In this document: piece after piece, positions 1 to 8,486 of the stretch
Layout of the letters: every line of letters begins with the position of its first letter
Position numbering within the stretch: the stretch's first letter is position 1
Source: Paenibacillus solani
GTDB lineage: Bacteria > Bacillota > Bacilli > Paenibacillales > Paenibacillaceae
NCBI RefSeq assembly: GCF_001277345.1
Contig: NZ_LIUT01000008.1
Coordinates: 573,035 to 637,034, forward strand
Direction: 5' to 3'
DNA: 64,000 nt
The notes under the pieces: generated by a model
What the model was told of the DNA's origin: nothing
What the model saw: the letters and a program-made list of their open reading frames with translations, nothing else
Database searches by the model: none
Position numbers and translations under genes: made by a program

Positions 1-103
1 TTTCTTCATTTGACGCATTTTTTTATCTGACGAACTGTCCGTCAAGTGAGCAAACCTACTTATGGGACAGCCCCTTTATGCATGCAAGGATCATGAAACA
101 TCC

Positions 104-151
104 TTTACATGAGGTAATGCTTACCATATAATTAAACCGTACAGTCGGTTT
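104..151 (+). promoter_or_regulatory. Sigma-A promoter with TetR-type operator
   Basis: A TTTACA minus-35 (104-109) is separated by 17 bp from a TATAAT minus-10 (127-132). Directly downstream lies an interrupted inverted repeat, AAACCG (134-139) and CGGTTT (146-151), where it would block the transcription start. The block CATATAATTAAACCG-N-ACAGTCGGT (125-149) recurs with a single difference at 891-915 in front of the MFS gene. I infer that the TetR protein encoded next autoregulates here. Confidence 0.75.
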
Positions 152-232
152 TTTGTTACGCTATGACAGAAACGACAACAACATAAACGGAAATTGGTCA
201 CAACGGTTTCCCGGTAAGGAGTGCTTACAAGG

Positions 233-826
233 ATGTCGACAGAAAAAGCCCAGCGAAAGCGGGACTTGATTCTGGATAAGGCGAAGGAGCTGTTCATTCA
301 GCGGGGGTATGCCGCAACATCGATGGATGAACTGGTTAAGTATACAGGTGCCAGCAAGGGCAGCATCTATTATCACTTTGAGAGCAAGGAAGATTTGTTC
401 GTCAAGCTGCTGGCGAAGCAGAATCAGGATTGGATGGAGTCCTGGGATGAAAAGAAAGCCCGCTTCGTAAGCTTTGAGGAGAAGCTGTACGGAATTGCTG
501 AGCATATGGTCGATGACTTCCAGAATCCGCTCACCAAGATTGCGGAAGAGTTCTATATTAATCAGCCTGAGAATAAGTCGCTTTTAAATGAAATGCTGGC
601 GATTGTGCAAGGCCCCCGCAGGCTTTACCGCGAAATTTTAACCGAGGGTGCGCAAGAAGGACGGATACCCGCAGAGGAAGTGGAGGAAATATCCATCGTT
701 TTTGGATCGCTCCTTGATGGGATGTCGGTGTCGTACTTCGAACGATCCCAGGAGGAATTGAGGGAGTTATACTACAGGGGTGTGACGTATTTTTTACACG
801 GGGTATTAACCCGTGCAAACAAGTAG
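233..826 (+). CDS. TetR/AcrR-family transcriptional repressor
   Basis: A 197-aa TetR-type regulator. The N-terminal helix-turn-helix covers about residues 10-55 and contains the characteristic TSMDELVKYTGASKGSIYYHF stretch; the rest is a variable helical ligand-binding and dimerisation domain. I place the start at ATG 233 because AAGGAG (216-221) sits 11 nt upstream; a GTG at 221 would overlap that ribosome binding site. The gene follows a clear sigma-A promoter that carries an inverted repeat, and the same sequence stands before the adjacent MFS exporter. That arrangement is typical of a drug-responsive repressor controlling itself and an efflux pump. The ligand cannot be predicted from sequence. 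Confidence 0.9.
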   Translation: MSTEKAQRKRDLILDKAKELFIQRGYAATSMDELVKYTGASKGSIYYHFESKEDLFVKLLAKQNQDWMESWDEKKARFVSFEEKLYGIAEHMVDDFQNPLTKIAEEFYINQPENKSLLNEMLAIVQGPRRLYREILTEGAQEGRIPAEEVEEISIVFGSLLDGMSVSYFERSQEELRELYYRGVTYFLHGVLTRANK

Positions 827-890
827 CAGCAGAAAAACCATGGATCCACCAGAGCGTTCCTAGTTCCAGGCAACGAGGAGCGTCTCTGTG

Positions 891-915
891 CATATAATTA
901 AACCGAACAGTCGGT
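891..915 (+). promoter_or_regulatory. Second copy of the TetR-type operator, with minus-10
   Basis: 24 of 25 positions match the block at 125-149: TATAAT (893-898) followed by AACCG-N-ACAGTCGGT. It lies 18 bp before the MFS start codon and overlaps a possible upstream GTG at 888, which argues against that GTG being the start. No good minus-35 is visible about 17 bp upstream, so the promoter may be weak or may supplement read-through from the tetR gene. Confidence 0.7.
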
Positions 916-932
916 ATATTGGAGGATGGGGA

Positions 933-2180
933 ATGAAACATTTGTTTGGGAATCGTGCGTTTGTACTGCTTATGGTTTCGGATTTCATGCAAAATATCGG
1001 AATCTGGATCCGCAACATGGCGCTGTTGTTCTTCATTATGGAGAAGAGCAACCATGACCCGGTAGCCGTATCGCTGCTAACGGTGATTGAATACGCGCCG
1101 ATCTTTGTAATTTCCATGATTGGCGGTGTGCTGGCTGACCGCTGGCGTCCCAAGCGAACGATGATTTGGGGAGATATCTTAAGCTTTCTATCGATACTGC
1201 TTATTTTGTTCGTGGTATATGCGGGTTATTGGCAGGCTGTGTTTGCCGTGACGTTGGTATCGGCCGTTGTATCCCAATTCTCGCAGCCTTCATCCATGAA
1301 GATCATCAAGCGCTGCTTGCCAGATGAACATGTGCCTGCAGCGACCGCATTATCCCAGACTTCGATGTCACTGTTCATCATATTGGGACCTATGATTGGT
1401 ACGGCGATCTATCAAGCTTTTGGACTTCAAGCCTCGTTAATCAGCTTGTTGGCCATATTCGCTGCATCAGCGATCGTGCTCTCCTTTCTTCCTTCCAGCG
1501 TGGATGAATCGCCCAAGGGATCGGAATCCACGGGTTCTTTTGTGCAGGACATGAAGGCAGGCTTCGCTTACATCGGTTCAAGTCGACTGCTGAAGGTGCT
1601 GCTGGTGATCTACGTATTGCTGGCACTGGGCAGCGGATTCGTGCAGCCGCTCGATATTTTTGTCATCACGGAGCGGCTTGGGCTCGAGATGTCCAGCGTG
1701 CAGTGGTTCACTGCACTTGAGGGTCTAGGCATGTTAATCGGCGGTGTCATTGCTGCCGTGATTGCCGGTAAAATAAAAGGCTCCTACCTGCTGTTCGCCG
1801 GGCTTGCCTTCCTCGGCATCTCCACCTTTGTGGAGGTGTTGTCCGAGTGGCCGATCCTGACCGGCACGATGCGTTTCATCACCGGCGTGCTCCTGGCGAT
1901 GGCGCAAACGGTATTGATGGCAGTCATGATGCAGCAGGTGGATGAGAAATTCATCGGTCGGCTGAATGGCGTGATGATGCCGATATTCACGGGTATGCTG
2001 CTCATTGGCTCGGGAGTCACGGGATGGTATATGTCGGTAACCTCCATCGTTGTTGTGTACTTCACCGCAGGAGCACTCTTCCTGGTGTCGTCCTTTATCA
2101 GCATGAGGCTGCCCATCTCGAATGTTTCGATTCAGGCAGCGGAAGTGGCGGATAGCGTGGAAGCCCCAGCAAAGGCATAA
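933..2180 (+). CDS. MFS drug-efflux transporter
   Basis: A 415-aa major facilitator superfamily protein, probably a proton-coupled exporter in the cytoplasmic membrane. It shows about 12 hydrophobic segments and a motif-A-like loop, GGVLADRWRPKR, between the second and third segments (about residues 65-76). The layout resembles the MefA/DHA3-type macrolide and multidrug exporters. The start is ATG 933, seven nucleotides after GGAGG (921-925). It lies 106 bp downstream of the TetR gene and has its own copy of the same operator, so derepression by a toxic ligand is the likely regulation. The substrate is unknown. Confidence 0.85.
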   Translation: MKHLFGNRAFVLLMVSDFMQNIGIWIRNMALLFFIMEKSNHDPVAVSLLTVIEYAPIFVISMIGGVLADRWRPKRTMIWGDILSFLSILLILFVVYAGYWQAVFAVTLVSAVVSQFSQPSSMKIIKRCLPDEHVPAATALSQTSMSLFIILGPMIGTAIYQAFGLQASLISLLAIFAASAIVLSFLPSSVDESPKGSESTGSFVQDMKAGFAYIGSSRLLKVLLVIYVLLALGSGFVQPLDIFVITERLGLEMSSVQWFTALEGLGMLIGGVIAAVIAGKIKGSYLLFAGLAFLGISTFVEVLSEWPILTGTMRFITGVLLAMAQTVLMAVMMQQVDEKFIGRLNGVMMPIFTGMLLIGSGVTGWYMSVTSIVVVYFTAGALFLVSSFISMRLPISNVSIQAAEVADSVEAPAKA

Positions 2181-2210
2181 TTCTCCGAAAACACGGATAC
2201 CGGACAGCAA

Positions 2211-2247
2211 AAAAAGCAGTGCAGGATAATCCCTGCACTACTTTTTC
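2211..2247. terminator. Bidirectional Rho-independent terminator
   Basis: AGTGCAGG (2219-2226) pairs with CCTGCACT (2233-2240) around a 6-nt loop. Ts follow on the plus strand, and a run of six As precedes it, giving Ts on the minus strand. It serves the convergent MFS and amino-acid permease genes. Confidence 0.85.
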
Positions 2248-2301
2248 ATGTTGTTGCTCCAGCTCAGCATTTGAGCGATGGCATGGAGTCATGTCAGGCC
2301 G

Positions 2302-3717
2302 CTAGGGGCGATCCGAAGACTCATCCTTCGCCAAGGCGCTGTGCCTGTATCCGTAGATAGCGTAAATGATGATGCCGATTCCGATCCATATGATGAATCC
2401 GATCCAGGTAATCCGCTGCAGCGTGGTTAACAGATATACGCAGCTGAGCACGGCAATCAAGGGCAGCCAAGGAACAAACGGTACTCGGAAGCTGCGCTTC
2501 AAATCCGGATGTGTTTTGCGCAGCACGATGATGCCAAGCGAGACGGTAATGAAGGCAAATAGCGTACCGATGCTGGCCAAATCCGCCAAATTGCCAAGCG
2601 GCACAAAACCGGACAGCACAGCGATACAGATACCGGATACCCAGGTGCTGAATTCCGGAGACTTCGTCTTCGGGTTCACCGAGCTCATTTTTTTAGGGAG
2701 CAGCCCGTCCCGGCCAAGTGCATACAGCAAACGGGATTGTCCGAACATGACGCCCATTAGGACGGTAGTCAGTCCTGCGATGGCCCCCAGCGAAATGAAG
2801 TAAGACATCCAGTCCTGCTGGATATAGAGCAGGGCAAAAGCTACAGGGTCCTTCACATTAAGCAGGTTGTATGGCACAAGGCCTGTCAGCACCGCAGTAA
2901 CTGCAATGTATAATACCGAGACAATCAAGAGTGAGCCCAGAATACCGATCGGGAGGCTTTTCTGCGGCTGTTTGACCTCCTCGGCTGCTGTCGCTATGAC
3001 ATCAAATCCGATATAAGCGAGAAAGGCAATGGCAGCTCCTGTCATCACTCCTTCCATGCCGAATGGGAGAAACGGTGTCCAGTTCTCGGGTTTTACATAG
3101 AAAATTCCCACGCCGATGAACAGCAGAATGACCGCGACTTTCAAATAGACCATAAAGGTATTAAGCCTTGTCGATTCCTTCGCCCCGCGAGATACGATCC
3201 ACGTAATCAGCAGGGCGATGAATATGGCAGGTATATCCACGTAGGTGCCTTTGCCCGGATTGAAGGCGCTGGTAATCGCGGTAGGAAGATGAATTCCGAA
3301 TCCTCCCAGAATGCTCTGAACATAGCCTGACCAGCTGCTGGATACAAGTGCACTGGCGAAGCCGTATTCGAGCAGAAGGTCCCAGCCCATCAGCCATGCA
3401 AAGCCTTCGCCAAAGGTTGAATAGCTGTACGTATAGGCACTGCCGGTCACCGGCACGGAGGACGCGAATTCAGCGTAGCAGAGTGCACAGAAGGCGCACA
3501 CCAGACCCGCCAGCAGAAATGAAACGATCAGTCCTGGACCGGCATGGGTGGCGGCTGTGACGCCAGTTAATACAAAAATCCCTGTGCCTACGATCGACCC
3601 AACGCCAAGAACGATGAGATCCATGACGCCAAGCTGTTTTTTTAAAGCGGTACGTACTTCCCCGTCTTGTATAATCGGGATCGGCTTCTTTCGAAGCAGA
3701 TTGTGTTTCAAGCTCAT
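2302..3717 (-). CDS. APC-family amino acid permease (YfnA/BcaP-like)
   Basis: A 471-aa amino acid/polyamine/organocation transporter with about 12 transmembrane segments, expected to import amino acids. The first segment carries the family signature GVGSIVGTGIFVLTG (about residues 37-51), in which the broken helix binds the substrate amino and carboxyl groups. The overall pattern resembles the CAT/YfnA subgroup, whose Bacillus members take up branched-chain amino acids, threonine or serine. The start is ATG 3717 with AGGAG upstream. It is transcribed divergently from the formate/nitrite channel. The exact substrate is not determinable from sequence. Confidence 0.87.
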   Translation of the reverse strand: MSLKHNLLRKKPIPIIQDGEVRTALKKQLGVMDLIVLGVGSIVGTGIFVLTGVTAATHAGPGLIVSFLLAGLVCAFCALCYAEFASSVPVTGSAYTYSYSTFGEGFAWLMGWDLLLEYGFASALVSSSWSGYVQSILGGFGIHLPTAITSAFNPGKGTYVDIPAIFIALLITWIVSRGAKESTRLNTFMVYLKVAVILLFIGVGIFYVKPENWTPFLPFGMEGVMTGAAIAFLAYIGFDVIATAAEEVKQPQKSLPIGILGSLLIVSVLYIAVTAVLTGLVPYNLLNVKDPVAFALLYIQQDWMSYFISLGAIAGLTTVLMGVMFGQSRLLYALGRDGLLPKKMSSVNPKTKSPEFSTWVSGICIAVLSGFVPLGNLADLASIGTLFAFITVSLGIIVLRKTHPDLKRSFRVPFVPWLPLIAVLSCVYLLTTLQRITWIGFIIWIGIGIIIYAIYGYRHSALAKDESSDRP

Positions 3718-3855
3718 AAATGGAGTCTCCTAGATGTTTATTTAGATAGATTTCCCCGATGTGACCCATCCATTCCGACATTATAAAGAAAAAAGAATTT
3801 GTTTGGAAGTCCAATTGTCTCATCTGCCAGATGTCCACCCTCAATGGACACAATA

Positions 3856-3898
3856 AGTGATATATTTCACGTAATAGATGGTGAAGATGCGGTACAAT
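3856..3898 (+). promoter_or_regulatory. FNR-like box and class II-type promoter before the FNT gene
   Basis: The sequence aGTGA-TATATT-TCACg (3856-3871) matches the Bacillus Fnr consensus TGTGA-N6-TCACA at all positions except the outermost base on each side. A TACAAT minus-10 (3893-3898) starts 29.5 bp from the box centre, which would place the box at about minus 41.5. The same geometry occurs at 31521-31563. I infer anaerobic activation of the channel gene. Confidence 0.6.
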
Positions 3899-3922
3899 AC
3901 AGGTAACTTCAATACAGGTAAC
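3895..3922. repeat. Short tandem direct repeat
   Basis: CAATACAGGTAAC occurs at 3895-3907 and again at 3910-3922, with a 15-bp period. It spans the end of the minus-10 and the inferred transcription start of the formate/nitrite channel gene. It may be a replication-slippage duplication or a direct-repeat operator. Confidence 0.8.
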
Positions 3923-4000
3923 GATAACAGGGAACGATCATAAGCTGCGTGGATGCCACAGACTTGAAGGGCAGGTAGCAGTAGAAATGAGGGAGTGGCT

Positions 4001-4876
4001 ATGGCCTTCTACAAACCTGAGCGAATTGCCGAAATAACGATGGAGACCGGGGTCAAAAAAGCACATAATTCCACGATGAATGTCATCATATTAGGATTCC
4101 TGGCGGGAGCTTTTATTGCGCTGGGCTTTTTGCTGGATATTCGCGTAATTGCAGGAGTTTCGTCAGATTGGGGAGGTATTGCCGGTTTGATAGGTGCAGC
4201 CGTATTCCCAATCGGATTGATTCTTGTGCTGCTGGCAGGGGGAGAACTGCTGACAGGTAACATGATGGCCGTATCATTGGCTAGATTCAAACAGCGGATA
4301 TCCACGATAGAGATGGTTCGAAATCTGGCGCTCGTTACGATAAGCAACCTGGTGGGTGCATTGTTCGTGGCTTACTTTTTTGGCCATGTAACCGGACTGA
4401 CAGCCAGCGGCATTTATCTGGAGAAGCTTGTGGCCATGGCGGGACATAAGCTGGACGACAGCTTCCTGCAGGCGTTCTTATCGGGCATCGGCTGCAACTG
4501 GCTTGTTGCTCTCGCCGTGTGGCTCTCCTACGGGTCAGATCAGATGAGCGGCAAAATTATGGGCATTTGGTTTCCAACGATGGCTTTTGTCGCGATTGGT
4601 TTTCAGCACGTAGTAGCGAACATGTTCCTCATTCCGGCGGCTATTTTTGAGGGATATTTCAGCTGGGGTGATTATCTGATGAATTTCATCCCGGTATGGC
4701 TTGGTAACTTTGTTGGGGGCGCCTTGTTTGTAGGAATGGCCTATGGATCCGTATATTTAAAAAATAGCAGCAGTGATCAGGCCGTTCCCCGTGGCGAACG
4801 TGACGCAGCTTTGCCGCCGTCTGCACCCAGCACGGGTAATGCGCAGCAGGTACATTCCACACCGAAGGTTTCTTAG
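4001..4876 (+). CDS. Formate/nitrite transporter (FNT family)
   Basis: A 291-aa FNT channel, expected to form a membrane pentamer passing formate, nitrite or a similar small anion. Six transmembrane segments are visible. The family stretches GGELLTGNMM (about residue 80), GIGCNWLVALAVW and GFQHVVANMF are present; the last holds the central pore histidine, His203. FocA and NirC have Glu before that His, whereas here it is Gln202. The C-terminus is a hydrophilic, proline- and alanine-rich tail. I chose ATG 4001 because GGGAG (3991-3995) precedes it at 5 nt; a GTG at 3995 overlaps that site. The FNR-like promoter suggests an anaerobic role, and a molybdoenzyme gene follows beyond a terminator. 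Confidence 0.88.
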   Translation: MAFYKPERIAEITMETGVKKAHNSTMNVIILGFLAGAFIALGFLLDIRVIAGVSSDWGGIAGLIGAAVFPIGLILVLLAGGELLTGNMMAVSLARFKQRISTIEMVRNLALVTISNLVGALFVAYFFGHVTGLTASGIYLEKLVAMAGHKLDDSFLQAFLSGIGCNWLVALAVWLSYGSDQMSGKIMGIWFPTMAFVAIGFQHVVANMFLIPAAIFEGYFSWGDYLMNFIPVWLGNFVGGALFVGMAYGSVYLKNSSSDQAVPRGERDAALPPSAPSTGNAQQVHSTPKVS

Positions 4877-4923
4877 GATGCTGGGCTTCTTACTTTATCA
4901 TTTAACTCGCGGTATACAAAAAC

Positions 4924-4976
4924 AAATTCGCCATGTCGGTCTCGGGGGAGGAGACACTGACATGGCGAATTTTTTT
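4924..4976 (+). terminator. Long-stem Rho-independent terminator
   Basis: AAATTCGCCATGTC (4924-4937) pairs perfectly with GACATGGCGAATTT (4959-4972). Inner pairing GTCTC/GAGAC extends the stem, and a run of Ts follows. It ends the formate/nitrite channel transcript before the molybdoenzyme gene. Confidence 0.92.
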
Positions 4977-5165
4977 GGGAGTGGTCCATGATTTGGCAAG
5001 GAAGAGAAAGGGTCTGGGTTCCTCTTCTATGCTCTTGATAGGAATATACCCGGCTGGAAGAATTGTGAATCACCTTCATATAAAAAATGTTCGGCTTTAC
5101 TGGAACCCTGATATTCTTTTAAGATAGGGAGATATGATGCAGCCGTGCAGAAGGGGGAATGGGAA

Positions 5166-7241
5166 ATGACACAAGATATGATTCATCAGGAAAACGGCGT
5201 GTTTCCGGCGGTATGTCCACTGGATTGTCCGGATACTTGCGGCCTGCTGCTGCATAAGGAAAACGGTAGAATCGTTAAGGTTACCGGTAATCCGGACCAT
5301 CCTGTTACACAGGGCGCGATATGTAATAAGGTGCGAAATATGGCAGAGAGGGTCTATCATCCGGAACGCTTAATGTATCCGCTGCGCCGGGTCGGAGCCA
5401 AGGGAGAAGGCGCTTTTGAGCAGATTAGCTGGGATGAAGCTATATTCGAAATAACAGAACGGTTTAAGGCAATGACGGAGGAATACGGGGCGGAGAGCAT
5501 ACTGCCGTATAGCTTTTATGGCAATATGGGCATCCTTGGCGTCGACGGGATGGATCGCCGTTTCTTCAACGCACTCGGATCGAGTAAATTGAAACAGAGC
5601 ATATGCAATTCTGCTGGTAATGAAGGCTGGAAATCAGTCATGGGTTTTAATGCTGGAACTCTGCCCGAGGAGACGATTCAATCCGATTTGATCATCGTTT
5701 GGGGCGGCAACATCGTCAGTACGAATATGCACCAGGTCGTGTTGGCAGAGAAAGCCCGGAAGAACGGGGCCAAGGTGATTGTCATTGATGTACACAAAAA
5801 CCAGACGGGCCAGTGGGCCGATTGGTTTATTCCGCTTCACCCAGGTACAGACACGGCTCTTGCCATTGGTATAATGCATATTTTATTCCGTGATGGACTA
5901 GTGAATGAAACATTTATGGAGCAATATACGCTTGGCCACGCGGAACTTAGAGAGCACGTAACCGAATATACGCCTGATTATGTATCGTCCATTACTGGGA
6001 TACCGGCTGAACATATAGAGGAATTGGCTGCGATGTACGGCCGTGCCGAAGCCGCATATATACATATCGGCAATGGGCTTCAGCATCATGACAACGGTGG
6101 AATGGCCGTTCGCAGCATCGCTTGTTTGCCTGGACTAACCGGCCATTGGTTGAAGCCAGGCGGAGGCGCGGCTAAATCTAATGGCGGATACAGCTCAATG
6201 AACGGCGATGCGCTCGAGCGGCCCGATCTAAGGCCGAATCCTGAGGCGCGTTCGATTAATATGAACCGGATCGGTGAGGCACTGGCGATGACAGACAAGC
6301 CGATTAAGGGAATGTTTGTCTACTGCAGCAATCCGCTGGTCGTGGCACCGGATACCGAGCGGGTGCGCACCGGATTTGCGCGTGAGGATCTGTTTACTGT
6401 GGTTCATGATTTGTTTATGACAGATACGGCAAAATACGCAGATATCGTGCTTCCGGCGACCTCTTCGTTTGAAAATACCGATGTGTTCGCTTCCTATTGG
6501 CATCCGTATATTCAATTGCAAGAGCCGGTCATTCCTGCACAGGGTGAGAGCAAGGGGAATGTGGAGTTATTCTCTCTATTGGGCAGGGCGATGGGATTCC
6601 CTGAGGCTGCCTTCTCCGAAACGGAGGAAGAGATGATTTCAAGGGCACTTGATTATCCTGATAATCCGTACCTGGACGGGGTCACATTAAGCGCCTTGAA
6701 GGAGCATCGCCATGTGAAGCTGAATCTCACTCCATATGCTTCGTACTTGGATCATTTGCCAACGCCATCGGGGCGCATCGAACTGTATTCCGAGGCACTT
6801 GCGGCAGCAGGACTGCCGCCGCTGCCCACCTATGTGCCGCTAAAGGAAGGCTATGACGGCATCCGGCGGGGACGGGGCCATCAATATCCACTCATGTTTA
6901 TCTCGCCGCCGACGCATAACTTTTTGAATTCTACCTTCGCCAACGTTCCCAAGCACCAGAAGCTGGAGAAGGAGCCTTTTCTGCAAATTCACCCGGAGGA
7001 TGCGGCCGAGCGCAGCATCGAAGATGGAATGTGGGTAAGCGTTTATAATGATCGGGGAACATTCGAAGTGCGGGCCAAGATTGTGGAAAAAATGCTGCCC
7101 GGTACTGTGGTGAGTCAAGGTTTGTGGTGGGATGCAGATGGACGGAAGCAGCGGGCCAACGCCTTAACGTCCGACCGGTTGGCCGATCTCGGTGAGGGGG
7201 CAACCTTCTTCTCAACGGTGGTAGAGGTCAGGCCTAACTGA
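5166..7241 (+). CDS. Molybdopterin (bis-MGD) oxidoreductase, YoaE-like
   Basis: A 691-aa catalytic subunit of the DMSO reductase/formate dehydrogenase superfamily. Cys17, Cys21, Cys25 and Cys53 (CPLDCPDTC ... GAICNK) form the N-terminal [4Fe-4S] motif. Cys147, in QSICNSAGNEGW, is positioned to ligand molybdenum. The C-terminal third is the molybdopterin-dinucleotide-binding domain. No twin-arginine signal is present, so it is probably cytoplasmic. It resembles Bacillus YoaE, whose reaction is not established. The start is ATG 5166, 8 nt after AGGGGG (5152-5157); a GTG at 5145 is less likely. It follows a formate/nitrite channel, so formate oxidation is a reasonable guess, but a terminator separates the two and no electron-transfer partner is adjacent. 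Confidence 0.85.
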   Translation: MTQDMIHQENGVFPAVCPLDCPDTCGLLLHKENGRIVKVTGNPDHPVTQGAICNKVRNMAERVYHPERLMYPLRRVGAKGEGAFEQISWDEAIFEITERFKAMTEEYGAESILPYSFYGNMGILGVDGMDRRFFNALGSSKLKQSICNSAGNEGWKSVMGFNAGTLPEETIQSDLIIVWGGNIVSTNMHQVVLAEKARKNGAKVIVIDVHKNQTGQWADWFIPLHPGTDTALAIGIMHILFRDGLVNETFMEQYTLGHAELREHVTEYTPDYVSSITGIPAEHIEELAAMYGRAEAAYIHIGNGLQHHDNGGMAVRSIACLPGLTGHWLKPGGGAAKSNGGYSSMNGDALERPDLRPNPEARSINMNRIGEALAMTDKPIKGMFVYCSNPLVVAPDTERVRTGFAREDLFTVVHDLFMTDTAKYADIVLPATSSFENTDVFASYWHPYIQLQEPVIPAQGESKGNVELFSLLGRAMGFPEAAFSETEEEMISRALDYPDNPYLDGVTLSALKEHRHVKLNLTPYASYLDHLPTPSGRIELYSEALAAAGLPPLPTYVPLKEGYDGIRRGRGHQYPLMFISPPTHNFLNSTFANVPKHQKLEKEPFLQIHPEDAAERSIEDGMWVSVYNDRGTFEVRAKIVEKMLPGTVVSQGLWWDADGRKQRANALTSDRLADLGEGATFFSTVVEVRPN

Positions 7242-7262
7242 CCGCTGCCTAAAGATGCATAG

Positions 7263-7309
7263 AGAGACTGTCTTATAGGTCTATATGACCTGAAGGCAGT
7301 CTCTTTTTT
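7263..7309 (+). terminator. Rho-independent terminator
   Basis: AGAGACTG (7263-7270) pairs with CAGTCTCT (7297-7304). An inner stem AGGTC/GACCT (7277-7281, 7287-7291) adds to it, and six Ts follow. It terminates the molybdoenzyme gene. Confidence 0.88.
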
Positions 7310-7407
7310 GATAGAAATTATCGAACTTTCCGGTAGAAGTATAAAAAATCGGGCTTTTATTATATAGCTTCAATATATTTCCATGGGTAGAATGGTACTA
7401 GGTCAAT

Positions 7408-7421
7408 TGCAAGCGGTTTCG
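7408..7421 (+). promoter_or_regulatory. Weak catabolite-responsive-element-like site
   Basis: TGCAAGCGGTTTCG matches the CcpA cre consensus TGWAANCGNTNWCA except at two positions. It lies 61 bp before the first importer gene. CcpA control of a sugar importer is plausible, but the match is weak. Confidence 0.3.
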
Positions 7422-7481
7422 AAGTCTAAGATTTCAGAGAACCGGCATGTATTTACATCAATTTGTAACGGGAGGATAAAT

Positions 7482-8459
7482 ATGCCGCAAGCTACTACAG
7501 AACAGCAACCATCACCCATTTCCCGGCAGCCAAAGGTACATAATAAAAGCTTATTTAGGCGCTTATTGAAGCAATGGGATGTTCAGCTGATGGTATTACC
7601 AGGAGTTATTCTGGTTTTCATTTTTGCCTATCTGCCGATGTACGGTGTAATTACCGGATTTATGGATTACAGCATTTTTACAGGGTCAAATATCTTTGAC
7701 AATCCCTGGGTTGGTTTCAAGCACTTTGAAGCTTTTTTTAATGCCCCAGAGTTTGAGAGGATTATTCGGAATACGATTGTAATCAGTTTACTTAAATTCT
7801 TTATTGGTTTTCCGGCACCGATTATTCTTGCACTGATGTTGAATGAAGTTCGACATATGTTCTTCAAGAGAGTGATCCAGACGATTACCTACATGCCTCA
7901 CTTCTTGTCCTGGGTTATTGTCGCGGGATTTGTAATTGCAATGCTTTCCACAGAGAACGGTAGTGTGAATATGCTGCTGCAGAGTGTGGGGGCCATTGAT
8001 GAACCGATCAACTTCCTTTCTCTAAAACAATATTTCTGGACAATTCTGATTTCGGCTAACGTATGGAAAGAGATTGGGTTTAACTCGATTGTATATCTCG
8101 CCGCCATAGCCAGTATTGATCCGGCTCTGTATGAAGCTGCAGACATCGATGGGGCTAGCAAGACAAAGCAGATCTATCTCATTACGGTTCCTTCGATTAT
8201 GCCAGTCGTTATCATCTTTATGATACTTGCAATCGGTAGACTGCTCGATGCAGGATTCGAGGATATCTTGCTGTTGGCCTCTAACCCTGTACTAAGGCCG
8301 GTAGCCGACGTTGTAGATACATATGTTTATCGAGTCGGTCTAGGTGCGAATCGATATTCTTACGGGATTGCCATCGGACTCTTCAAATCGGTCATCGCTG
8401 TCTTCCTGCTTACGATCGCTAACTATGCGGCCCGAAGATCCGGTAACAGTCTATGGTAA
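7482..8459 (+). CDS. ABC sugar transporter permease (LplB-like)
   Basis: A 325-aa inner-membrane permease of the oligosaccharide-type ABC importers. It has six transmembrane segments after a hydrophilic N-terminus. The EAA loop, EAADIDGASKTKQIYLITVP, lies at about residues 221-240 and contacts the ATPase. The start is ATG 7482, 6 nt after GGAGG (7471-7475). It heads a three-gene set with a second permease and a binding protein. No ATPase is encoded here, so a shared MsmX-type ATPase elsewhere is likely. The LplB/LplC/LplA plus YesM/YesN arrangement is common in Paenibacillus for plant-polysaccharide fragments; the actual sugar is unknown. Confidence 0.9.
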   Translation: MPQATTEQQPSPISRQPKVHNKSLFRRLLKQWDVQLMVLPGVILVFIFAYLPMYGVITGFMDYSIFTGSNIFDNPWVGFKHFEAFFNAPEFERIIRNTIVISLLKFFIGFPAPIILALMLNEVRHMFFKRVIQTITYMPHFLSWVIVAGFVIAMLSTENGSVNMLLQSVGAIDEPINFLSLKQYFWTILISANVWKEIGFNSIVYLAAIASIDPALYEAADIDGASKTKQIYLITVPSIMPVVIIFMILAIGRLLDAGFEDILLLASNPVLRPVADVVDTYVYRVGLGANRYSYGIAIGLFKSVIAVFLLTIANYAARRSGNSLW

Positions 8460-8486
8460 TAATCAGTAGCAATCAGGAGGTACAGC

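Noticed and set aside
888..932. GTG at 888 as the MFS start
   Set aside because: It lies in the operator/minus-10 block and lacks a ribosome binding site; ATG 933 has GGAGG at 7 nt.
5070..5080. TGTGAATCACC before the molybdoenzyme as an FNR box
   Set aside because: The half-sites touch instead of being 6 bp apart.
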